NCBI GenBank assembly: GCA_000499405.2
Contig: HG738139.1
Location: forward strand, 5,294,616 to 5,358,615
Origin: Onchocerca volvulus
Lineage: Eukaryota > Nematoda > Chromadorea > Rhabditida > Onchocercidae
DNA: 64,000 bases
Direction: 5' to 3'
Part shown: positions 12,373-23,645 of the stretch, piece after piece
Layout: each line of letters opens with the position of its first letter
How positions within the stretch are numbered: the first letter of the stretch is position 1
The notes under the pieces: generated by a model
What the model saw: only the letters and a program-made list of their open reading frames with translations
Told to the model about the DNA's origin: nothing
Database searches by the model: none
Program-made: the position numbers and the translations under genes

Positions 12373-13811
12373 TTAAAATATTTTAAAATCAAATGCACAC
12401 CGATTACAACGAAGAAATAATTTATCAATATCTTGAACTATTAGAGTAGGAGTTTCTGAACATTCTCGATCAGCATGGGAAGTGAAAATTTTCGTAAAAT
12501 AAATCATTAGTTCGAGAGGAGATGGTAATGGTTGTGTCAAACGCGCTTGTAGCTTACAACGTTCACAATTCAATGTGTATTCATCAGGAAAATTCAGATT
12601 CGCAAACTGAAATATAAGTAGAATTTTTTTTTTAAATCGAGACTAAAGTTTAAATAAAATCATACCTCCGTACAGTGAATGAGAATTTTTATTACCGATG
12701 GGTGAGGAGAGATTCAATTTCATTCCTGAACATTTTCATTGCACAATTCAACATGATATAATATTCACTTCGGAATTTCCGAAAGGAGGATTCTCATAAG
12801 GGCCTATTTCAATTCGAATCGAACTAATTGCAAAAATAATACAAACAAGAAAAAAGAGTAATCCGAAAAAAACTTGAGAATCCTCTAAATGTTCCAGTGC
12901 ACATGCTTTTCCGGCTATAAAATTAAAACAAAGATTAAAAAAATAGTAGAAAATGAAATGTTTATTGAAAATATCGAACATACCTGGCATCTTGGACACA
13001 AGACCGAATTGTCTGCATTTGCCAAATCTTCCAATCGTTCCCGCTCATAAGTAATCATGCTTTCTATTTCTAAAAACTGCTACTGAAATTTTTCGGAAAT
13101 TCGACAAACAATAAGTGTACCTTCATAAACAAAAGCAACATTTCCGAAAGAAAGAGTAATATAGTAAAACTTTCGACATTCTTTTACTGTTGACCTATGA
13201 AAAGATCTAAATGATAAGATGATGGAAAAACCTTGTTGAGCAATTTCGTCTTGAAATCGTTCGAATTCTTGAATAGCTTCATTCAATTCATCATTTGTGA
13301 CATGATCTGATAACTTCAGAGCATTAATTTCATGCCATATTATGCTTTTAAGAAGCAAATCAGTTCTCACATGTCCAAATCTACCACGTGCATGGTTAAA
13401 AGCTCTCTGACGATCATCTCGCAATCGTAGCATAAATTTCTGAAAATTTTGAGTGCATGTAAAATTATAGCAAACAACAATTTGAACAACTAACGAGTAC
13501 AAATATAGATGATAATCAGTGACATTAAGACAACAAACAAAAATTTACAAATGGATAATTTCCTCAGGCTATACCTGTTTCCATTCTATGGCTAAGTTTA
13601 ATTAAGTTCCGAACAATCAAAGGTGATCATTTTTGTGTCACAAAAGTGTTGCAAAAAAGGGCGGGATATGAAAAGCACAAAGTCACATATAACTTATTAA
13701 TTAAGCACATGAATACTATTTTCAAACCTGTCGCAAATCATTTTTCCAATCCACATTTTTCTTTTTGTAAAGATGTTGATGAGATACGCTACACTGTTGC
13801 TGTTGTGACAT
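12373..13811 (-). CDS. rpain: RPA-interacting protein (RPAIN/RIP) homologue
   Basis: RPAIN proteins bind replication protein A and act as its nuclear import adaptor. Four exons join in phase to 203 aa (human RPAIN is about 219): 13811-13728, 13439-13232, 13069-12984, 12606-12373. The N-terminal block has the family pattern LYKKKNVDWKNDLRQ followed by an Arg-rich helix. The middle is a charged helical segment. The C-terminal zinc-binding region has C122-x2-C125, C140-x2-C143, C175 and C193-x2-C196, matching the RPA_interact_C layout. The exon 3 acceptor is at GTTTTTAG; the nearby TTTCAG would break the frame. A possible trans-splice acceptor (AAATTTAG) lies about 12 bp before the ATG. The assignment rests on the order of motifs and the Cys spacing. 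Confidence 0.88.
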
Positions 13812-15030
13812 TTCTCCGAAACCTAAATTTAAATTTAAATTCCAACTGAATGCAAATTTTCGTAGCACAGACAAAATGAATAAATGCAACAAACGTGATG
13901 TTTCCAAAAGAAAAAAATAATTTTAAAGAACCTCAAAACAAATAAACAAAACAAGAAAAAGAACATCGAGAAACGAAAGAGACTGGAAGGTCTATTCACT
14001 ACAGGAATGATTCACTTTCATTTCTGTGAGACTTATCAATAAATCGGGTTTTATCACTGTTCACTGGTCAGCGGGAGAGGACGAGATGTATCGTAAGATA
14101 GTTGATTTACGAACTCTTTTATTGTGAAGCGCAGAATTAGAAACTATCAGTAACATCTTGTGAACCGACAAAAGAAAGTAGAAATCATGAAGCATTTAAT
14201 CAATAACCCTTAACATGAAGTAATCCGTCAGATTTAATTATGCCTGAATAATTCAAGTCTACATCTTAAATATTGATATTTTAGTCGATTTTTTTTAAAG
14301 TTTATAATATCAGTGAGAAGAAGTTGTATACGTAGACAAACTGAAAATATGCAGTAATAAACAGATATGAACATATTAATTATAAGTGATTATTTCATAT
14401 TTAAATGATCTTTGTACTCTACCAATGCATATGAATTGCTTTATTTATATAAATTTCACTTTGTCAGTTGGACAAATTCTTAGTGAATGATTTATCTACC
14501 GCAATGAAGAAAAAAGCAATAATCCTGTGATTATTCCCGGCTAAAGATTATTTGTAAGCCCGATGATTGTATTCTGATTTAATGATAACGATATTTGACC
14601 TTATAATATCAAACACAGAATTAAATTTCAATTGAGTATGAAATTTGTTTAAAATTTGATCTTAGTAAGACTGTATTAATGAATGGATATTTTTGTCAGT
14701 AACTGCTTTATGCCTGCTTTGACAAACTTCAAGAAATTAGAAATTTTATATGTGATGTTCATCTTGCAGCAAATTTCGTATACTGGAAAAGATTGTACAT
14801 AGACTTATTGGAAAAAGCTATGATATCAATCAACAAACCATTAATCTTTCATAAGTAGATTATTAATGTTAATTAATTACTTACTAAGTATTATCACTCT
14901 TCAAGTATATGTGACTGAATGAACATTGAATACAAAAAAATAGTAATCTCATTGACAAAGAATAATATACCTGACTTGTTTCCAATAATTAAATAATATC
15001 ATCAACGAACTGTCAACAACCGAACAATAT

Positions 15031-15120
15031 ATTATCATTACCATTATTAATGATACTATTATTATCAATGTCAATGATACCATTATCAAAGCCGAATGAC
15101 ACCATTGTAATTATCATGAT
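15031..15120. repeat. Degenerate simple repeat (ATTATCA/ATGATAC type)
   Basis: Clustered variants of ATTATCA and ATGATAC over about 90 bp. A similar tract occurs near 53580-53640. It looks like a decayed microsatellite. Confidence 0.6.
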
Positions 15121-15158
15121 ATCACTTTTGTGATTGATACTAGCTGGATCCACGTGTT

Positions 15159-15197
15159 ACTAGTTGGCCACGTTTCGCTTGACCGGCTCCAACTAGT
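15159..15197. repeat. Short hairpin, ACTAGTTGG / CCAACTAGT arms
   Basis: Perfect 9 bp inverted arms (15159-15167 and 15189-15197) around a 21 nt GC-rich loop. The right arm abuts the start of the MITE-like element at 15197. It may be part of a separate element or of its target. Confidence 0.6.
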
Positions 15198-15410
15198 CTA
15201 TATAAATAAAAATGTCAACGTTCGTTTGTTTAAAATCTAAAATCTCCGAAAGTTCTTAATTATTGTTTTAAAATTTGATACAGTGTGTGTTCGAATACGC
15301 CATGCGCCAAGTCGAATGCAAGGTTGCATCAAAATTTGAAAGCAATCGGTGGGAAAATTGCAATTTCTTGTAAAGACAAACAAGGAGCATTTAATTTTTG
15401 TTTATATAGA
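15197..15410 (-). mobile_element. MITE-like element, copy A
   Basis: About 214 bp with terminal inverted repeats: TCTATATAAATAAAAATG at the left and the matching ATTTTTGTTTATATAGA at the right. The interior shares blocks with three other copies in this window (21065-21210, 54621-54775, 61759-61948): an AATCTCCGAAAGTTCTTA block and a TCGAATGCAAGGTTGCAT block. The orientation is opposite to copies B and C. No coding capacity, so it is non-autonomous. Confidence 0.7.
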
Positions 15411-17125
15411 TAATTGAATAGTCAATATTTGAAATTAGAGAAACTTCCTGATATATTTTCAATCATAAAATCTATTGTGATAAGTAAACAAGAATTTTTA
15501 AAAAGGATAATCATTCTTTTAAAAAATAGAAAAAATTTGATAATTAGAAGATGGAGCAATATTTTTCTTGACAAATGTTATATGGTCAACAAAAGCTAGT
15601 GAAAAAGAAAAAATAAACTTTTTATCTGTTACACATTCGAGAAATTGTAGAGAAAAAAAAAAAGCAAAACTATGAAAAGACGCTCGAAATTCAGACCTAA
15701 AATATTTACGGTGATTTTTTAAAAGTTTTTGCAATGTTTCCGAACTTACTGCACACAACGACAAATCCAAACTCTATGCCATTGTATTAATCTACTCTTT
15801 CCAAAAAAAAAAAGAATATTTTTTTCTTAAATTTACTTAATTTAGTTGAAACTTCAGCTTCTTTACTTAAAAATTCAGAAAAATTTCCCGAGATCAATTG
15901 CTAAAAAATACTTAAACAATTATTAAGTATCTAAGAAACGAAACTGAATAATGCAATCACAGTTACATGCAATTCTTTACTTTTTCACCCCGAATATTCT
16001 TTTTTTTTATTCCTGAAAACTACAATTTTGGTAAAAATGAAGAGCTGATTCTTAAACTTCTGAAATGTTATATCGCATGAGCTTCGCGAAAATTCTCATA
16101 TCTTATTATAAAGTAAAAATGACTGTTAAGAATGATTCTATTGGTAAATTGTACTTTAAGTTAATTTTAATTTAATGCTTTTTTAAATTACAACATAAGT
16201 TTACACTAAGCGTATCTCAATTCTGGATTTCAACAGAGTCTGAAATTACATTCAGTAACTTTTCAAGTCTAAAGGATACGTAGATTAGAAGTAACAAATA
16301 ATTCTAATCCAATTTTTAGCAAATGATAGAACAAGCATATGTTTAATTAAATGCATTTATATGGGTAAGAAATGTTGATATACAAGCAGCTGGATAAATG
16401 TAGTGAATAAATTAGGTCATTATAATGGGTAATGCATAGGTTAGTCAAGTAAATGTAAATTAAGTGTAAGCAAATTAATACCACACTTATGCCCAATAGT
16501 AAATTTTGAATTTAAAATTTTTCTGCTTGCTTTCATCATGAATAAAATTTTGATTTCTGACAGAAATTTTCTTACTATTAGATCATCAACGATACTATAG
16601 TATCACTTCACAGGTGTGTGTTACCTGAGCTGTTTTCATACCTGAGAAGATATTATGATAACATATCACCAGTGTTATCTTAAATAATATAGTTACAATA
16701 CTTTCCAAGAACGGATCGAATAGGATCGAGTAGGCCAAAAGATTACCTATTTTATCATACCGTATCAGTCATGATCTATTCAGTTCCATTTGCAAATTCA
16801 TACTTGTCAAGCAGACGAATACGGTAGATAGCAGTGATAGTCATAGAGTGATTTCTATTTTCTTTGATAAAAAATGTTATCATCAAAAGAAAGAAAAACT
16901 GATAGAGAGATGGAGAAAGGTCATTGGGATACGTGGGTTGTGAATTTTTTTTTTTTTTAAAGAAGGTCAAAGTAATGTGTAGCAAATAAGTAAAGAAGAC
17001 CTAGATCTGAGCTGTTATTATTGATGGTGATGCTAGATTGAGTATATTGTCTTTGTATTTGTTTGTCCTATAATCTTTGCTTGATCTTTGGTTTAATAAA
17101 GTAAGAAAGAATCGCTTACTGACAT

Positions 17126-17131
17126 TTTATT
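17126..17131 (-). terminator. Poly(A) signal AATAAA of the ion-channel gene
   Basis: AATAAA on the minus strand (TTTATT on plus), about 46 nt past the channel stop codon. Position and sequence fit a standard polyadenylation signal. Confidence 0.6.
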
Positions 17132-17176
17132 AAACAATTTTGATGAATTATATTGAAATCGATGAAATATACAATA

Positions 17177-18874
17177 TCAAAAATATAAATAAACGCTCCA
17201 ATAAACAATATGAAAAGCAATAAAAAATGTTGGGAATAGAATTCTTGATAGAAGATCGACCTGAAATTTGAATTCTAATTCTTTACCGAAGTGAGAATTA
17301 TTGAAAAAATGATGGTTTTCTGAATCATTTTCACGAGTGTTAACTGTCTCAGCTTATCATCTCCATTAAATATATTCTATTTCTGTTCTAATTATCTAAT
17401 TACCTAATTTGACCTTTCTATCCTTTCCTCACTTATTTTCCCGCAACTGAGTTTACCTTCATTTTCTAACTCAAGCTAATCCATCAAATTATGAACCTGT
17501 GACGGCCGTATCTTCATACAAGTGTCCAAACTATATTCATTGGTAGATGCTCTGATCACAGTTGACCTTTTGTGGAACTGATTCGTTGACATTCTTGCTA
17601 ACAGTGGTACTTCGAAATCATTTTCAGGCTGCAAAAAAAAAAAATGTAGTCGAAGAAATTCTCAATATTTTTTAAACAAAGTGTTAGATCACAAAAAAAT
17701 TATGCAAGATTACAGAACAATTTTGAAATATTTGAGATTTCATTTCGAAAAAAGCGTCTTTTTCTTAGCTTACTACAAAATATGACACTTGCGATCTTAA
17801 AATTACCATCAGTTACTAATAACCTCATTAATGAAAGTATGATTTCTGAATTTAACTGTTCGATTCCTTCTTTTGATTGGTGAATTTTCAGTTAATTGGC
17901 AAGAATAAGTTGTTGCAGTCGCTTTATCTTTGGTCAAAGAACTTCGATATCGTTCTGTTAGAAATCCTATTGTGGCAAATTCCAGCAATGATGCAAAAAC
18001 TAGAAAAACATAAAAGTTGTATTATTATTTCTACGAGGGTATAATACTGAAGATTAGATTTATCGATTGCTTTCTGAACATCCATTGATTTGGGGAAATA
18101 CAATGACTGAGGAAAATGTAAAATAAGCGAACGATTGAACATAATTTATTGCCATGAAATTGAATCAGTCAAAAATATATAAGCTGAAAAATGAAGATTG
18201 CTCATATTTTAAGGCTTCCGGAAATATCGTTACTTGATAACTTACCGATGAAATAACAGGTTCCAAGAAAAATATCAAGACTTTTGATGTAGGATACCTG
18301 AAATGAAGTGATTGTTTATTTTGTTCTTAAGAAATATGCTCAACTTAGATTCGATCAATCTTTTAAGTTCGCAAACATTGAAAATCCATAAATGTTAGAT
18401 AACTAAGTGAAGAGCAATTCAGTAACTTTACTAGATCCTTCTGATCGAGAAATAGTTCAATCTTTAATTTGTAGTTATTTAAAAATAAATGATAACCTTA
18501 GCTCTAAACATTCCCTTAAATGATTATAAAATACCTTTGGTAATGTAGCATTTGTTGAGGTCATCAAGGTTGTCATTGTCAATACTGTTGTGACACCTGT
18601 AAATATTTTTCAAATAAAACACGAAGGATTTGCTTGGAAACAACAAAGTAAGTAACATTATATATAGCAATACTGACTAATTTTCAATAATTAAATATAA
18701 ATTGTTAGATTGAGTTTTCTGATATCTCTTGAAATTATTCAGCGAAATCAATAATGCTAATTTTTTAAATAAACTTCTTATGAAGTTTTTTGTGTGCACT
18801 AAATCTTAATTTAGAAAAATGTTGAATTAGTTTTACTTCTCAAATATTCATAAATTGTTCATTAACAAAATGTT

Positions 18875-18905
<31 letters not shown>

Positions 18906-21900
18906 GGTACAAGAAAGATATATTACCTATAGCAACTCGAGCTTGGGTGGCGTCACGATTGAGCCAGAATGATATCCAAGAAATGACAACAACTAAGGAA
19001 GAGGGAAAATATATTTGTATCAAATAGAAGCCAATATTCCGTTTAAATGTGAAGTAAGTAGAAAGTCGCGAATAATTTCCTAAAATGCAAAAATACTTAA
19101 TGGACAAGAATCGGGAAAATACTCCGCTCTGTTTATCACTCCAGGATATCTACTTCATCCTTAAATAATTTGTTTACAGCGTTTAAAAGTCATTGGTTTG
19201 ATGAGGAAGGATTTGCTTGTAAACAAAATTAGTTGATGAGAATAATCTTTTCACTTTTGAATCATCAGTTCAAATAGAGATGATCGGTCACTGGAATTAT
19301 TATCTCGAAATAACCTGTGCTGAGCGAAATGACTCGTTCTACATGTCTGTGATCGCCGATCGTGAAATGAGCCAAATGAACATTCTCATCGATCGTCACT
19401 GAATTTTCACCCAAATGCCAATGATATATGATGTCCCGGGTGTTATATCCATAGCTCTAGTGATAAACATATCAAAATAAATAAGAACAAGAAATGAGTA
19501 TACAAATCTTGCCAGTACTAAGAAATTGTTATCCGGCGGCAACCAATTCTTGATTTGAATTAAAAACCGCATAAAATTTCAACTTTAGATTTAAAATTTC
19601 AATTGCTCATCACTATTTGAATTTCTTATAATTTTGGAGATATAACATTTTCTTAGCAGTAATATTTTCAGATTAAATAAACTCTATTAAAATATTATTA
19701 TGATGAAATTGTTGGAAAATCCAACCCAATAAATTTTTTTTTTTTTTTTAAGAAAGTTATTTCTGGGCATGATAAAAAAATATAAGCTGAATTGACCATA
19801 AAGAAATCATGCCGCTGATATCAGATATGATAAATTCTACTCTCTCTCACATGGATGAAATGGATGATGTTCTGACTGTTTCCACTCAAAACAAAGTTGA
19901 AGAAAATATAAGTCACTCTGATTGAATGAGAAAAGATGAAAGATTAATGATATTTTAAAAAAAAAAAAAAAAAGCATTCAAAAAAATATTTCAGCATAAG
20001 ATTTTATTGTCCAGTGACAGGGAATAGTTGACTTTTAATCATTCTGACATGAATTAGGCCTTTTAACAGAATTCCAGTCAAATTGATAGTTGACAAAAAT
20101 CAAGACATTCTAATTATTTATCATTAGTTATAGTTAAAATTATTAAAACAAAAAAATGGTCTCACATTTATTTTTTATATTACTTGAAAAAGTGAAATCA
20201 TATTTGACACTGAACTAAAAAAAGATTACAAATGCTTGATATCAGCAAAAATGAAGCATTTTCATTGGATAATTCGTTTGTTATTCTTGCATTAAAAGAA
20301 AAATTTCTTGGCTCGTCAATTTCTTGACTTTTCACAAAAATATAATACCGGAAACTTTTTATTGTTAGAATTTTTCGTTAAGTTTGTTGAGTTTTTATTA
20401 AATTTGAAATCCAACCAATTTGCTGAAACTTCTATTTTTGAAATTGGAATAAAAAAAAGTAAATTGAAAAGTTAGATTTAAAAATTTCATTCAAATCAAA
20501 TGAAAGATTGAAATTCGGATTAAAATTAAAACTCATTTCAGAGTTTAAAATTTAAACTTCAGATCATATTAAATTCTTATTCTTCTTATAGTAAATAAGA
20601 AGGACAGAATTTTGTGATTATGTAATGTATGTATAAAAAAATGTAAAATGAAGATTTGAACCGGAAACATATCATATTTTGTTTGTCGAAAGTACTAATA
20701 AATAATGGAAATAGAGAATGTACCTCAATTTCGAGAGCACAAACTTGAATATCCAGTGGAAACTGAAACTAATGGTGTATTGATTTTTAACTATGAGAGC
20801 AATAAAAAAAAGAAAGCAAAATAGAATTTTAGAAATCTAAAAGTTTTATTTGTTTGCAAAATATGTTTGAAAATTGAAGTTTTCAACAGTTTCCAAACAT
20901 TTCTCATATTTCTGTATCATTTAATATCTTTCTTCTTTTCACTTCTTTCATTTTTATTTAAATGAAATTTAAACATACACTGTGCAAATTCATTGGACAA
21001 TGAGCTGTTACTGTAAGCCTGCAACAGAAAATATTACATTTCATTATTACATTTCACTATTTTCATATAAATAATAGATGTTCGTTGTTACTTGCCACAT
21101 AACATACCAAATTCTTCACCGATTGATTTGAAATTTTGAGACAACGTTGCATTCGAATAGGGCCGTGTTCCTATGTAAATAAGGAGCATGTTTAAAACTT
21201 TCGGACTCGCTGAATCAGTCAAGCGAAGCCTGATTGGATTGAGCTAGCAAAAAATATTGTATTTCATTGTGTAATTGCTCTAATGATAATTTCTCCAACA
21301 AGCTTTTCATAAATTTCAGTACCACAATTTTGAAGGATCATTAAAGAACCAAAAAAAAAAAAAAAAAAAAAAAAAAAGAAAAAAAATTATGACATAAATC
21401 ATAAATCATTTGTTCAACTTCTAGCAACATTTGATATTCTGCTTGATATGCAATGTTTACTTGTTTTTAAATGATTATTTTGATATTTCCATTCTGCACG
21501 TTATGCCACAGTTTCTTTCTCTTCCTTGAATTCTATCGTTGATATCAGTGGCAAAATTTCAGGCTAACATGATGACTTGAAAAGATATTGAAAAAAAAAA
21601 AAAGTTTGCCTAATGCTACGGAATACATTTCCACGATTGTCGATACGTAGAAAGGAGTTGTGCGTTGTAGCTTCATGGAAGAATGATTTCTTTTCATTAG
21701 GAAAAAAAGTATCCGGAACCCAAATACTCTTTATTAGATCAATTCCGATCGTTAATTCTCTCTCCTCAGCACTTTCAAAGGCTAGACGATTATCACACCA
21801 GAATTGACGTAAGTAGAAAGCAACAGTATAATCCTGAAATTAAGCTCATCCTGGGAAATGAAATTCGCTTGGTACTTGCCATAGATTCCCAATGTTTAAA

Positions 21901-23645
21901 TAGAGATATCAACTTTTCTGTTTCTGTTTTTGTTTTTTTTTTGAATCATTAAGCAATATAGTATAAACAGCGCAGAATTATTCTTCGATTTGAAAACGGA
22001 AGGCATTCTTAAGAATTTGAAGATATCAATCTTCCAACATGCTCAAGTTTTTTTAATCTTATCAACTTTGATGCAAGTTATAATAAACCAGTCAGAATTC
22101 TTTGTTTTCAGTTTCCATTTACGGTTAAATTCAGTGTTTCAGTATCCATAGATACATGACTTCATATTCCTATATACAATTGAAATATTATTCGAGAAAA
22201 ATAAAATATGGGAAAGAAAGGGAATTCCCAAAGTGGGACAATTAAAAAATTTTTTTAATGAAATTGTCAAAGAAATAGTACCATAGAGACTTCCGAAATA
22301 GCACTTATCGTAGTGACATGCATGGTAATATTTACTTCGATTGGTTCGCCTCAAAACAACCATTTATAAGTTTAGAATTCTTTCTGATACATGTGATAAA
22401 AGCAATGATTATGGACTATTTAAGAGAATATGCAAGGTACAAAAAAATTTATTTTCTCAAAGAAAATACTAAATTTGTCGGGAAATTCATGAAATCTTCT
22501 TGAAGTACGCAATGATTAAAATTATCAATCGCAGACTGATTCTTCAACATTTCAACTATAAAAGTTTTTTTTTAGCATATTTATGTTAGTTACACGAATA
22601 TTGAGTCAGTGGCGCCATGTGAAATTCAGTGGATTTTCTCACATTTCAATAATTAAACCTATTTCAACTCCTTCTTATTCATTAACCTGTTCAATTAGCG
22701 AAAGTATAATCGATTAAATCAAATATTAGTTTCCCTAGCTTTTTTAAAATAGAAAATTACCTGAAAAATTCGGTCTTTATTCAAACATACACATCAAGAT
22801 TTTTAAAAAGATAATGTGAAACCTCCCATATATGTACTTGTGATATAAAATAAAAAAACTAACGACCATAATTTGGCCTAATTCTGCGATCATGACTTGC
22901 GATCAGCTGATCGAGCAGGTGGCTAACATTCATTTCCAAATGGCGTTGCTTGTTCGCAACGATTGAATTTCTTGAACAAAATCTCTTTAATCATATATTT
23001 GGATTGTGTGACGATGCAGTTTCGAATTAAAATGAACTAACAAAAAATATGCGCAAAATTTCTAGCATTCAATTTACATTTCTCAAAATAAATGAGTCAA
23101 ACTTACTGATAATGTAATTCATCATATTTATTCTTCCTGAACGATTTCGATATCGATTTCTAAAATTCTATAATTGACTTTCATACACGACCGTTATCAT
23201 TATTCCAATCTTATCATATACTATGCTGCTTACAACAAATCAAATTCCAACTAACTTAACAATCACAGTGAATACTTTGAAAGGTCTTCATGCACACTAT
23301 TTGTTGAACAAAAACTCAAGTATCATGAAAATAGCTATTAAGAATTTTTAAACCCTCACTCAAAAACATGATTTCCTGCAAAAGATTGATTGGATGCGAT
23401 CAAATATAGATGGATCAGAAGTATTATCTGATTAGGATTTGAGAAACTTTCTTCTTCATAATCATAGTAGCATTATCGAAGTAATTAATGAAGTATTCAA
23501 GTATTATAATGCCCTTACTAATTAAAGTAAGTATAAAGAAAGAACTTACGGAGTAGAACCTGTTAGATGTCGTGATAGCATGCCGAAACAATAGAACAAA
23601 TATTATTAGTTTATGAACAGCTGATAGGTAGCTTGAAGTAATCAT
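17177..23645 (-). CDS. Cys-loop ligand-gated ion channel subunit, GABA-A-receptor-like
   Basis: Thirteen exons join in phase to 461 aa: 23645-23550, 22984-22867, 22349-22282, 21833-21610, 21018-20979, 20762-20724, 19456-19315, 19079-18927, 18596-18535, 18297-18246, 17999-17824, 17628-17497, 17260-17177. The order is signal peptide, the extracellular ligand-binding domain ([31 protein letters not shown]), a Cys-loop with exactly 13 residues between C176 and C190, TM1 after [17 protein letters not shown]2 with [12 protein letters not shown]3 with FLGTCYFI and FASLLEFA, a short basic loop, and TM4 ([19 protein letters not shown]). The sequence is closest in style to nematode GABA-A/LGC-group anion channels. 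The usual PAR motif before TM2 reads QAR (288-290), so the -2' Pro is missing. The intron after exon 4 starts with GC, not GT. The exon 1-2 join rests on a weaker acceptor. The subunit name cannot be fixed without a tree. Confidence 0.92.
21065..21210 (+). mobile_element. MITE-like element, copy B (truncated)
   Basis: Shares the TTCACCGATTGATTTGAAAT block, the ACAACGTTGCATTCGAATAG block and the GCATGTTTAAAACTTTCGGA block with copies C and (inverted) A and D. Its left end still has a trace of the ATATAAATAA terminus and its right end is degraded. It lies in the ion-channel intron between exons 5 and 4. Confidence 0.65.

Larger units (their letters stand above)
13812..17125. other. Intergenic, repeats only
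   Basis: AT-rich spacer between the RPAIN and ion-channel genes. It holds an ATTATCA-type degenerate simple repeat (about 15031-15120), a short hairpin (15159-15197) and a MITE-like element (15197-15410). No exon is supported. Confidence 0.6.

Noticed and set aside
12984..13080. TTTCAG at about 13080 as the acceptor of RPAIN exon 3
   Set aside because: It gives a wrong frame. The acceptor GTTTTTAG a few bases on restores the frame and the family sequence.
13236..13502. The full 140-codon minus frame as one exon of the RPAIN gene
   Set aside because: Only 13232-13439 fits the family. The flanking parts are intron sequence with clear acceptor and donor signals.
21613..21807. Plus-strand 64-codon frame
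   Set aside because: Antisense shadow of ion-channel exon 4, which has the WVPDTFF motif.
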